From CAYFSC01 sp964345695 (GTDB lineage Bacteria; Bacteroidota; Rhodothermia; Rhodothermales; Salinibacteraceae), in contig CAYFSC010000106.1 of NCBI GenBank assembly GCA_964345695.1, positions 1 through 10,725 on the forward strand: a stretch of 10,725 nucleotides of DNA, read 5' to 3'. Shown here in pieces: positions 1 to 6,179 of this stretch. Numbering within the stretch: the first letter of the stretch is position 1; each line of letters begins with the position of its first letter. Both the position numbers and the translations under genes were made by a program. The notes under the pieces are model-generated. The model did no database searches and had not been told where the DNA came from. It saw only the letters and a list, made by a program, of their open reading frames with translations.

Positions 1-67
1 GGGGCGGAACAAAAAGCCCGACCCTTACGAGCCGAGCTCTTTGTTGTCCATGATGTGCGACCGAGTC

Positions 68-83
68 TCCCGCCAGGGCGGGA
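68..83. repeat. GC-rich perfect inverted repeat
   Basis: TCCCGCCAGGGCGGGA is self-complementary apart from its two central bases. It would form a six-pair GC stem with a four-base loop. There is no T-run on either side, so it is not a standard intrinsic terminator. It could be a weak terminator or mRNA-stabilising hairpin, or simply chance in GC-rich DNA. Confidence 0.35.
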
Positions 84-142
84 CTGGTTGCATGAAGCCA
101 CTTCTACGATAGGGGCTGCGCAGATTGCAAGCAAGCCCAATA

Positions 143-177
143 ACGGGATTGAAGCACGGAACCGAACAAAATCCCGT
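143..177 (-). terminator. Possible 3' hairpin after the rhomboid gene
   Basis: The arms ACGGGATT (143-150) and AATCCCGT (170-177) are perfectly complementary over 8 bases with a 19-nt loop. They lie about 50 nt past the rhomboid stop codon on the minus strand. No T-tract follows, so an intrinsic terminator is only a tentative reading. A protein-binding site or a chance inverted repeat are alternatives. Confidence 0.25.
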
Positions 178-224
178 GAGGAAAGGGAAGACTGGCGGAC
201 TCTCCCGGAAAATATAACGGATAT

Positions 225-860
225 CTACGAGCCGAGCAGCCGCTCGAAGGACTGCAGAAACGACTGGATGGCGCGCGGTTCCAGCAGGATCGTGATGATA
301 ACGCCGGCCACCGCCCCGCCAACGTGGGCCTCGTGGGCGATATTGCCGGGCAGTCCGCGCTGCCGGCCGTGCTGCATCGCGTAAACCGACCCGAACACGT
401 AGCCGAACGCAAACACGATGGCCGGGATGGGCAGCGCGAAGAACAGGTAGAGGTTCTCCAGCGGAAAGAAGACGCAGAACGCGAAGATGACGCCGCTGAT
501 GGCTCCCGACGCACCCACGGCCGAGTAATGCGGGTCGTCGTGGTTCAGCGCATAGGTGAGCGCGTGGGCCGCCAGCTCGGCCCCGAAGTAGAGCACGAGG
601 AACATCGTCGCTCCTAGGATGCGCTCCAAAAGCGGGCCGAAGAAGAACAGCGTGATCATATTGAACGCCAGGTGTCCCGTCCCAGCATGGACGAAGCCGG
701 CTGTGATGAACCGGTGGTACTCGCCTCGCTCGCGGACGCGCACAGGCTGAAACGATGTGGCTCGGATGAGCGAGGCATCGACGAAGAGCGCGTAGCTGCT
801 GATCGCCACGTTCAGCAGAAGCAGCGCGAGGGTGATAGGGGCCTGGAGCAAAGAAGGCAT
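225..860 (-). CDS. Rhomboid-family intramembrane serine protease
   Basis: A 211-residue multipass membrane protein that should cleave transmembrane substrates within the bilayer. The rhomboid signatures are present in order. HAGTGHLAFNM (about residues 58-68) has the conserved His and Asn of transmembrane segment 2. GASGAISG (about 115-122) carries the catalytic Ser near residue 118. HEAHVGG (about 176-182) carries the catalytic His near residue 179. The hydrophobic segments suit the six-helix core, with no extra domain. I chose the ATG at 860 because it is followed at once by the first membrane helix (LQAPITLALLLLN). The frame stays open to 1073, but the added 71 residues are not rhomboid-like. 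No Shine-Dalgarno is visible. It lies downstream of purQ on the same strand behind a 321-nt spacer, so it probably has its own promoter. The substrate is unknown. Family assignment is sure; the start is fairly sure. Confidence 0.9.
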   Translation of the reverse strand: MPSLLQAPITLALLLLNVAISSYALFVDASLIRATSFQPVRVRERGEYHRFITAGFVHAGTGHLAFNMITLFFFGPLLERILGATMFLVLYFGAELAAHALTYALNHDDPHYSAVGASGAISGVIFAFCVFFPLENLYLFFALPIPAIVFAFGYVFGSVYAMQHGRQRGLPGNIAHEAHVGGAVAGVIITILLEPRAIQSFLQSFERLLGS

Positions 861-1181
861 GACGGCGAGCAGCAGCGGTTCGTCGAGGAAGTCGGAAGCC
901 AGCGCAGCAGGGCTCGATGCCACAAACCGACTGGACGCGGATGCACGTTCCCGAACTGCAGGAAAACACCAATCCTGAGATACCCAGGACGCGCCGCAAC
1001 GTTCACGCGCTGGCGTTGGGCTCTGGCGGAGAGGGCTTTCGTTTCCTGGCGCTAGCGTACGCCTACGCCGCACCCCCCGCTCGCCGGTTTCGGGAAAGAC
1101 AAATGGCTTCTGTGAGCACGCGGGCGTTTTGCCCCCCTGACACTCGTCGCCAGAGAGCCCCTTGGGACGCGGACCGAACGC
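861..1181. other. Intergenic spacer between purQ and the rhomboid gene
   Basis: This 321-nt stretch carries no gene I can support. The rhomboid frame remains open to 1073, but its translation there is basic, low in hydrophobicity and unlike any domain. About 50 nt past the purQ stop there is a small GGGC-GTTTT-GCCC hairpin near 1124-1136, too weak to call a terminator. A perfect 8-base palindrome, CGCTAGCG, sits at 1050-1057. I see no convincing promoter hexamers on the minus strand, although the rhomboid promoter should lie here. Confidence 0.4.
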
Positions 1182-1889
1182 CTATGCAGGCGTGCCTTCG
1201 AGATGCTGGATCAGCGAGTCGAAAACGAGGCGGCCGTCGTCGTTGCCGAGGAGCGACTCGACGCAGCGTTCGGGATGCGGCATGAGGCCGCAGACGTTGC
1301 CCGCGCGGTTCGTAATGCCGGCGATGTTGTGGACGGAGCCGTTGGGATTGGCCGCGTCGGTCACGGTCCCGTCGGCCTCAGCATAGCGAAAGACGACTTG
1401 GTCGTGCGTTTCCAGCGCGCCGAGCACGTCGTCGTCGGCGTAGTAGCGGCCTTCGCCATGGGCCACCGGAAAGGTCACCACCTGCCCGGACTGCAGGGCG
1501 GCCGTGAACGGCGTTTCATTCGTTTCCACACGCAGCGTTGTGTCCTTGCACGTAAAGCGCAGCGACTCATTGCGCATGAGCGTGCCGGGAAGGAGGCCGG
1601 CCTCGCACAGTATCTGAAATCCGTTGCAGATGCCGAGCACCAGCCCGCCGTCGTTGGCAAAGCGGACCACGTCCGCCATGATGGGGGAAAACTGGGCGAT
1701 GGCACCGGAGCGGAGGTAGTCGCCGTACGAGAAGCCGCCGGGCACGATCACTACGTCGACGTCGCCGACGCTTTCGTCTTCGTGCCATAAGAAGGTGGCG
1801 TCTTGCTGGGCGACATGCTTCGCCGCGTGGTAGGCGTCGTGGTCGCAGTTTGCGCCAGGGAAAACGATGACGCCGAAGGAAACGCGCAT
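1182..1889 (-). CDS. purQ: Phosphoribosylformylglycinamidine synthase, glutaminase subunit PurQ
   Basis: A 235-residue class I (triad) glutamine amidotransferase. PurQ hydrolyses glutamine and passes ammonia to PurL, with PurS as partner, for the ATP-dependent conversion of FGAR to FGAM in de novo purine synthesis. The start MRVSFGVIVFPGANCD is typical of PurQ. The nucleophile elbow GICNGFQIL places the catalytic Cys at residue 88, and GLMPHPER supplies His205 and Glu207. The length matches the short stand-alone PurQ of Bacillus-type systems, not the C-terminal domain of the large fused PurL of E. coli. PurS and PurL are not in the window. It lies 77 nt downstream of the acyl-CoA dehydrogenase on the same strand, so cotranscription is possible although the functions are unrelated. 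No Shine-Dalgarno precedes the ATG. The protein is rich in Asp and Glu, which suits a halophile. Confidence 0.97.
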   Translation of the reverse strand: MRVSFGVIVFPGANCDHDAYHAAKHVAQQDATFLWHEDESVGDVDVVIVPGGFSYGDYLRSGAIAQFSPIMADVVRFANDGGLVLGICNGFQILCEAGLLPGTLMRNESLRFTCKDTTLRVETNETPFTAALQSGQVVTFPVAHGEGRYYADDDVLGALETHDQVVFRYAEADGTVTDAANPNGSVHNIAGITNRAGNVCGLMPHPERCVESLLGNDDGRLVFDSLIQHLEGTPA

Positions 1890-1966
1890 AGGAAATGCTC
1901 AAGAGGTTGGTTGAAAAACAGTGCCGCAGTCGTCAGTCGCAAAGCCCAAGCCCCTCCGCTGAGGAC

Positions 1967-3511
1967 TCACGACGTCGAGGCGTGCACGTAGTCGATCCAG
2001 GCGCTGCCCTCGACGTAGTCGTCCACGACGTCCGGACGGTTGGCGTTGCGGTACGCGCAGAACAAGCTGTTCACGTTCGTCTCAAACACCTGCAAGCCAT
2101 TGGAGATGAGGTCGCTTCGGAAGCCACGGTCGCCGAGTTCGATGATCATCTCCATCGTCACGATGCGCCCGAGGATGCGCCCGAGCTCCACCAGCTTGCG
2201 CTGCGGAAGCGAGAGGTCGACCTCAACGTTTAGGGTGTCCGAGAAGTAATCGGCGGCACGCTGCGTCCGCTCGTGCTCCTGGAGGAACGTGTACAGGTTG
2301 CGCTCCTTCGCGCGGCGCATCGACTTCAAGACGGACTCGGCGATCTGCTGGTACAGAATATCGTTCGAGCCTTCGAAGATCTGGAACGGACGGCTGTCCA
2401 CGACCGACCGGCCGGCCACATGGTCGAGTCGATAGCCCTTGCCGCCGGTCAGCTGCAGCAGCGATTGGGCGGCGCTCTGCATCAGGTCGGTCACCACGGC
2501 CTTGACGGAATTGGCCGTGAGGGCCTCGCTCGCCAGGTTGTTCTCGACGTGGGCGTGCTCGCTGGTGTGGAGACACATGGCCGAGCAGGCCGTATAGGCC
2601 GCCTGGATGCGCGCGAGACGTCGCTGGACCTGGTCGTAGTCGATCAGCGGCGTGCCGCCCACGACCCGCTCCTTGCAGTGCGCCAACCCCTCGTCGAGCT
2701 GCCGCTTGAGGAAGCCCATCCCCATGCCGGGAAACTCGATGCGGCTGCGGTGCAGCGTGTCGAGCATCATTTTGATGCCGGTGCTTTCGGGCTGCAACCG
2801 ATGCTCCTCCGGCACGCGAATGTCGACGTGGTTCCGCCCGTACGGAATCATGTACAGACCGAGGTTTTCGTAGAACTCCTCGACCTCGATCATCTGCTCG
2901 GGCTGGTTCATGTCGGCCACGAAGAAGTCGATGTCGCGCCCCAGTTGGCCGTCGCCCCCCTGGCGTCGCGCGGCCACGAGGAAAAAGTCGGCCCAGCCCG
3001 TGAGGCCCGCCCAGTGCTTGGTGCCCTGAATGTGGTAGCGCCCCTCATCGTCGGTGGTGTACGACGTTTGCATGCTGAGGGCGTCGGAGCCGTAATCGGG
3101 CTCGGTAATCATGAGGCCGCCCATGTTCTTGTCGGCAATGAACCGCTCGAAAATGGGGCCTTTGATTGTTTCGCTGCCGTACTTCGTCAGCGGCTGCAGA
3201 AACAACGCTCCATTGATGCCGAGCGTGAGCGACAGCGCCAGCGACTGGTAGGAGGCGGTTGCCAGAATGGCTTGGCACTCGTGCACATGCCCGCCGCGCC
3301 CGCCATGCTCCTCGGGGATGAAGACAGACAGGGGCGTGAGCGACTGGATCTCGCGCATCATGAACGGCGGGATGCCGCGACTGGTGCTCACTTGGTCGAA
3401 GTCCGCCCGCCGCGTGAAGACGTTGCGCAGCTTGTCGCGGAACGCATCGCGAAACGTGGCAAAGTCGACGGAGGCACCCAGTTCCTCAGACAGATACGAG
3501 GCAATGCTCAT
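1967..3511 (-). CDS. Acyl-CoA dehydrogenase, VLCAD-like with C-terminal extension
   Basis: A 514-residue FAD-dependent acyl-CoA dehydrogenase, expected to make the trans-2-enoyl-CoA in the first step of beta-oxidation and pass electrons to ETF. The N-terminal helical domain includes FIPEEHGGRGG (about 64-74). The middle beta domain has the signature MITEPDYGSD (134-143), with TKHW following at about 164. The C-terminal helical domain has LTGGKGY (354-360) and FEGSNDI (379-385), whose Glu380 aligns with the catalytic base of the VLCAD/ACAD9 branch. Common acyl-CoA dehydrogenases end near 380-400 residues. Here about 110 further, mostly helical residues follow, as in the VLCAD-type membrane-associated enzymes, though shorter. 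I chose the ATG at 3511 because the upstream in-frame extension to 4186 is Arg/Ser/Pro-rich and unlike the family. The chain-length preference cannot be read from sequence. purQ follows 77 nt downstream. Confidence 0.92.
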   Translation of the reverse strand: MSIASYLSEELGASVDFATFRDAFRDKLRNVFTRRADFDQVSTSRGIPPFMMREIQSLTPLSVFIPEEHGGRGGHVHECQAILATASYQSLALSLTLGINGALFLQPLTKYGSETIKGPIFERFIADKNMGGLMITEPDYGSDALSMQTSYTTDDEGRYHIQGTKHWAGLTGWADFFLVAARRQGGDGQLGRDIDFFVADMNQPEQMIEVEEFYENLGLYMIPYGRNHVDIRVPEEHRLQPESTGIKMMLDTLHRSRIEFPGMGMGFLKRQLDEGLAHCKERVVGGTPLIDYDQVQRRLARIQAAYTACSAMCLHTSEHAHVENNLASEALTANSVKAVVTDLMQSAAQSLLQLTGGKGYRLDHVAGRSVVDSRPFQIFEGSNDILYQQIAESVLKSMRRAKERNLYTFLQEHERTQRAADYFSDTLNVEVDLSLPQRKLVELGRILGRIVTMEMIIELGDRGFRSDLISNGLQVFETNVNSLFCAYRNANRPDVVDDYVEGSAWIDYVHASTS

Positions 3512-4043
3512 GGACCAGGGAGAACTTGGATCGACAAATGTGGACGGTGTCGTGGATCGACCGGAAACAGGTTTTTGGTAAATCCAAAGACAGTTCCGTA
3601 ACGAGTCCACCCAAAGAAAGATCAGGGGCAAACCCGTCAGGAGCAAACGAAGCTGCAACAAACTGAACGTCTGCTCCGGGACTGCATTTCCCAGATCCTC
3701 CCGGCGTCCCGTCAGAACAGGGATCTCGGGCCTGCGGAATGGATTTTGAACGTTTTTTCTTGCAAGGCAATCGCGTCCAGCAAGGGCACCCATTATGTTC
3801 GGTGTCATCTGTGCTTGCCGAATCCTCGGCCGCAGCGATCGAGTGCGTACGGTGCCGTTTACGGATTCGGAATTGCCCGACCCGGAATCGCCCGATCCGG
3901 TGAAGCTGTGCCGGTGAAGCCGTGCCGATGAAGAGCAATCACTCTCATGACGGATCTCATGACCGGCATCCGGCGCGTATCGCCCGGGCCCAGCTTTCCG
4001 CGTTTGCCGTCCGCCCTTCTCCCCGTGAACTGATAGCGACACC
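3512..4043. other. Divergent intergenic region between the dehydrogenase and transporter genes
   Basis: These 532 nt separate two divergently transcribed genes and must contain promoters in both directions. The part nearest the dehydrogenase is AT-richer, with T-runs at 3571-3576 and 3752-3757 and a small TTTGG/CCAAA hairpin at 3574-3588. The part nearest the transporter contains the tandem duplications listed at 3869-3966. I found no hexamer pair with good spacing on either strand. Short open frames here (for example ATG 3739 to stop 3903) have no family resemblance and no ribosome binding site, so I do not call them genes. Confidence 0.5.
3869..3966. repeat. Three successive imperfect tandem duplications upstream of the transporter
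   Basis: The first pair is 15 nt long: GGAATTGCCCGACCC (3869-3883) and GGAATCGCCCGATCC (3884-3898), 13 of 15 identical. It is followed directly by a 14-nt pair, GGTGAAGCTGTGCC (3899-3912) and GGTGAAGCCGTGCC (3913-3926), 13 of 14 identical, then a partial third copy starting GATGAAG. After 16 nt comes a 12-nt pair, TCTCATGACGGA (3943-3954) and TCTCATGACCGG (3955-3966), 10 of 12 identical. The block ends 77 nt before the transporter start. Spaced regulator sites or slippage-born duplications in a promoter or leader are both possible. Confidence 0.75.
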
Positions 4044-5408
4044 ATGGCAACCTCCACCGCAGACCGCGAGCAATGGGGCTCACGCCTTGGCTTCGTGCTG
4101 GCCGCCGCCGGGTCGGCTATTGGTCTTGGCAACATCTGGCGTTTTCCGTTTAAAGCCGGCGAAAATGGCGGCGCGGCCTTCGTCATCGTCTATTTGGCCT
4201 GCATCGCCGTCATTTGCGTTCCGTACTTGTTTGCGGAGTTGGCTCTCGGGCGCAACAGCCAGAAGAATCCGGTCGGTGCCATTGGGGCCATCAAGGAGCG
4301 CTCGCCGTGGATGCTGGTCGGTGGGCTCTGCGTGCTTACAGGCGTCTCGATCCTGAGCTACTACGGCGTCGTGGCCGGCTGGGCCTTCGGCTACATTTTT
4401 AAGGGCGTCGTGGCTCCAGCGGTCGCGTCGTCGGAGTTCTTTAGCTCGTTCATTGCGGACGCCACCGTCGTCGTCCCGCTCTTTGCTCTGTTCATCCTGC
4501 TGACCGTCGGCGTCGTCGTCGGCGGGGTTGAGCAGGGCATCGAGCGCTGGGCCAAGGTGCTGATGCCCATCCTTCTTGTGCTCATGTTCGTGGTCATCTT
4601 CCGGTCGGTGACGCTGCCAGGTGCAGGGGCCGGACTGGAGTTCTACCTGAATCCGGACTTCTCGAAGATCGACGGCACGGTGGTTCTGGAGGCGCTCGGA
4701 CAGGCCTTCTTCTCCCTCAGCCTGGGCATGGGGGCGATGATCACGTACGGGTCCTATCTGCCGAAGCGCGAAAACCTTCTGGTCTCCGGCGGCTACGTGG
4801 CGCTCTTCGACACCGTCATTGCGCTGCTCGCCGGCCTGATGATCTTCCCCGCCGTGTTTGCCATGGGGCAAAACCCGTCGGAAGGGCCGGCACTCGTCTT
4901 TGTCGTGCTGCCCGAGGTATTCGACGCGATGCCGCTCGGCAACTTCGTCGGGACGGTGTTCTTCATCCTGCTTTCCATCGCCGCGCTTACGTCGACCGTG
5001 TCGCTGCTGGAGGTGGTCGTCTCCTACTTCGTCGATGAAACGAGCTGGTCGCGGAAGAAGTCGGTGGGAATCGTCGGCGGCTTTACGTTTCTCGTCGGGC
5101 TCCCGTCCGCCCTTTCCCAGGGCGGCTCCGATTTCTTCACCAACCAGCTTCAGCTGTTCGGGCAGACCGGGTTCCTCAACATCATGGACTACATCTGGGG
5201 GAACCTGTCGCTGGCGCTCGGTGCGCTGCTCCTCAGCATTTTCGTCGGCTGGATCTGGGGCGCCGACGGGGCCATCGCTGAGCTGCAGGAGGGGGCTGGC
5301 GACACGTTCACCGGCTCGCTCGCCGGAGTCTGGCGGTTTGCGATCAAGTTTGTGTGCCCGGTCGTCATTGCCGTCATCTTCGGGGCCATCCTCTTCGGCA
5401 TTATCTAA
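4044..5408 (+). CDS. Neurotransmitter:sodium symporter (NSS/SNF) family transporter
   Basis: A 454-residue inner-membrane sodium-coupled symporter, probably for an amino acid or related small solute. The first helix carries the family hallmark, with the unwound Na+/substrate-binding segment GSAIGLGNIWRFP at residues 23-35, followed by GENGGAAF (39-46). The helix 6 signature is seen as GQAFFSLSLGMGAMITYGSY (219-238), and the conserved AALTSTVSLLE segment (313-323) is where Ser/Thr residues help form the second sodium site in the LeuT fold. The length fits the short bacterial NSS members (LeuT, MhsT and Tyt1 types), many of which have 11 helices instead of 12. The substrate cannot be assigned from sequence. 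The start is the first in-frame ATG before the conserved N-terminus, with no Shine-Dalgarno. The DUF2279-like gene follows 61 nt downstream on the same strand, probably in the same transcript. Confidence 0.94.
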   Translation: MATSTADREQWGSRLGFVLAAAGSAIGLGNIWRFPFKAGENGGAAFVIVYLACIAVICVPYLFAELALGRNSQKNPVGAIGAIKERSPWMLVGGLCVLTGVSILSYYGVVAGWAFGYIFKGVVAPAVASSEFFSSFIADATVVVPLFALFILLTVGVVVGGVEQGIERWAKVLMPILLVLMFVVIFRSVTLPGAGAGLEFYLNPDFSKIDGTVVLEALGQAFFSLSLGMGAMITYGSYLPKRENLLVSGGYVALFDTVIALLAGLMIFPAVFAMGQNPSEGPALVFVVLPEVFDAMPLGNFVGTVFFILLSIAALTSTVSLLEVVVSYFVDETSWSRKKSVGIVGGFTFLVGLPSALSQGGSDFFTNQLQLFGQTGFLNIMDYIWGNLSLALGALLLSIFVGWIWGADGAIAELQEGAGDTFTGSLAGVWRFAIKFVCPVVIAVIFGAILFGII

Positions 5409-5469
5409 CGGAGGCCGAGAACTGCGACCCAGGAAACCCGACGCTCCCTGCATCCTACCGATCCCCCCC

Positions 5470-5895
5470 GTGGTCCGACGCGTGTTGCTCGGATGGATCG
5501 TCGTGCTCGTCGGGACCGGCACCGCGCCGTCTGCAGAGGCGGCGCCGCCGGACCCGTTGCGCCCGCAGGACGTGGCGTTTGCATTGCGGTACGGATACGG
5601 GAACGCGAGCGCGCCGGACAAGCCGCAGGCACGAGACCGGTGGCTGGCCATGGACAAGGCCAAGCACCTCGGCGGAAGTTTCCTATGGACGCTGTCCACC
5701 CAGTACGCGCTGGTCGTGAAGGCTGGATGGTCGCGCAGGGATGCCCTGCCGCTGTCGGTGGCGTCGGCGGGCGCCGCGGGGCTGGCGAAGGAGCTCTACG
5801 ACCGGTATGCTGGGCCTACGCGGCAGTTCAGCCTGAAGGATCTGGGTGCCGACGCCGCCGGAATCGCGCTGGCTGTGGGGGTCGTCGTCCTCTGA
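5470..5895 (+). CDS. Small exported DUF2279/YfiM-like envelope protein
   Basis: A 141-residue protein starting at GTG (VVRRVLLGW). Two arginines and a hydrophobic stretch (about 5-17) lead to a likely signal peptidase I site in SAEAAPP (about 21-27). There is no lipobox Cys, unlike the lipoprotein E. coli YfiM. The mature part has the family's charged landmarks between two hydrophobic segments: DKAKH (62-66), KELYD (107-111) and FSLKDLGAD (120-128). These recall the DKxxH, KExxD and KDxxAD elements of DUF2279, whose biochemical role is not established. There is no in-frame ATG between the transporter stop and the hydrophobic core, so the GTG at 5470 is the likely start; GTG at 5482 is an alternative. 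It follows the transporter by 61 nt and is probably cotranscribed. The gene call is firm, the family call fairly firm from motif memory. Confidence 0.75.
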   Translation: MVRRVLLGWIVVLVGTGTAPSAEAAPPDPLRPQDVAFALRYGYGNASAPDKPQARDRWLAMDKAKHLGGSFLWTLSTQYALVVKAGWSRRDALPLSVASAGAAGLAKELYDRYAGPTRQFSLKDLGADAAGIALAVGVVVL

Positions 5896-5972
5896 AGGGA
5901 GACGCTCTTCCTCGCCCCTCTACGCGCAGAAATTCGCCCGTCCTTCTCCCTCATAGCCTGCCCGCAACGTCG

Positions 5973-6001
5973 TTGACGAAGAAGGGGTTTTCGACTATCA
6001 T
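5973..6001 (+). promoter_or_regulatory. Sigma70-like promoter candidate for purF
   Basis: TTGACG (5973-5978) and TATCAT (5996-6001) are separated by exactly 17 nt. They match the consensus TTGACA/TATAAT at five and four of six positions. They lie in the intergenic region ahead of purF in the right orientation. A transcript would start near 6008 and leave a leader of about 170 nt. Many Bacteroidota use different promoter elements, which lowers confidence, but this is the best hexamer pair I found in the window. Confidence 0.5.
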
Positions 6002-6007
6002 GCAAAA

Positions 6008-6179
6008 GTGATCCGCAGGGCCGGGTTCGTAAAGTTCGGTTGGATCATCCGCCTCGGCCCGATGGTTCGGACATCCAGGGAAGTGGCTTGTGTGTCGGCG
6101 ATGCGATGGTCGCCGCTTCTTCGTGCACTCACATGCCCTCCGCCCACCAACTGTACGGCGCTCCGTGCCGCTCCCGCCC
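6008..6179 (+). other. Probable purF leader with a hairpin and an overlapping short frame
   Basis: If the promoter at 5973-6001 is used, this is the untranslated leader. It contains the inverted repeat CGGCGA (6096-6101) and TCGCCG (6110-6115) with an 8-nt loop. It also contains a 41-codon open frame from ATG 6062 to TGA 6187 that overlaps the first 8 nt of purF. I see no match to the conserved core of a known purine-type riboswitch and no T-run after the hairpin. The leader could also be passive. Confidence 0.3.

Larger units (their letters stand above)
1..224. other. Gene-free region downstream of the rhomboid gene
   Basis: I recognise no gene here. Open frames that cross this stretch are continuations of frames antisense to, or out of register with, the rhomboid gene, and they give arginine- and proline-rich low-complexity translations. 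The stretch is less GC-rich than the genes around it. It holds two inverted repeats, listed separately at 68-83 and 143-177, which is what one would expect of a 3' untranslated or terminator region behind the minus-strand rhomboid gene. The window begins at base 1, so the end of a further gene to the left cannot be excluded. Confidence 0.5.

Noticed and set aside
26..237. 12-nt exact repeat TACGAGCCGAGC at 26-37 and 226-237, each including a minus-strand stop codon
   Set aside because: Similarity ends abruptly outside the 12 bases, and a few 12-mer matches are expected by chance in a window this size with skewed composition.
861..1073. N-terminal extension of the rhomboid protein
   Set aside because: The 71 extra residues lack hydrophobic or domain character. 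The first membrane helix begins just after the internal ATG at 860.
2273..3601. 442-codon plus-strand frame antisense to the acyl-CoA dehydrogenase
   Set aside because: The opposite strand carries all dehydrogenase motifs in order. This frame has none of its own.
3739..3903. 54-codon Cys/Arg-containing frame in the divergent intergenic region
   Set aside because: It has no ribosome binding site or family resemblance, and its end is made by the tandem duplications. Frames of this length are expected by chance.
3512..4186. N-terminal extension of the acyl-CoA dehydrogenase
   Set aside because: It would add 225 Arg/Ser/Pro-rich residues with no domain and would overlap the transporter start on the other strand. 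The family N-terminus fits the ATG at 3511.
4080..5699. Long minus-strand frame antisense to the transporter
   Set aside because: The translation is charged and low in complexity, while the plus strand encodes an unmistakable NSS transporter. It is a codon-bias shadow.
6008..6179. Purine riboswitch ahead of purF
   Set aside because: I could not find the conserved three-way-junction core, and the single hairpin has no terminator T-run.
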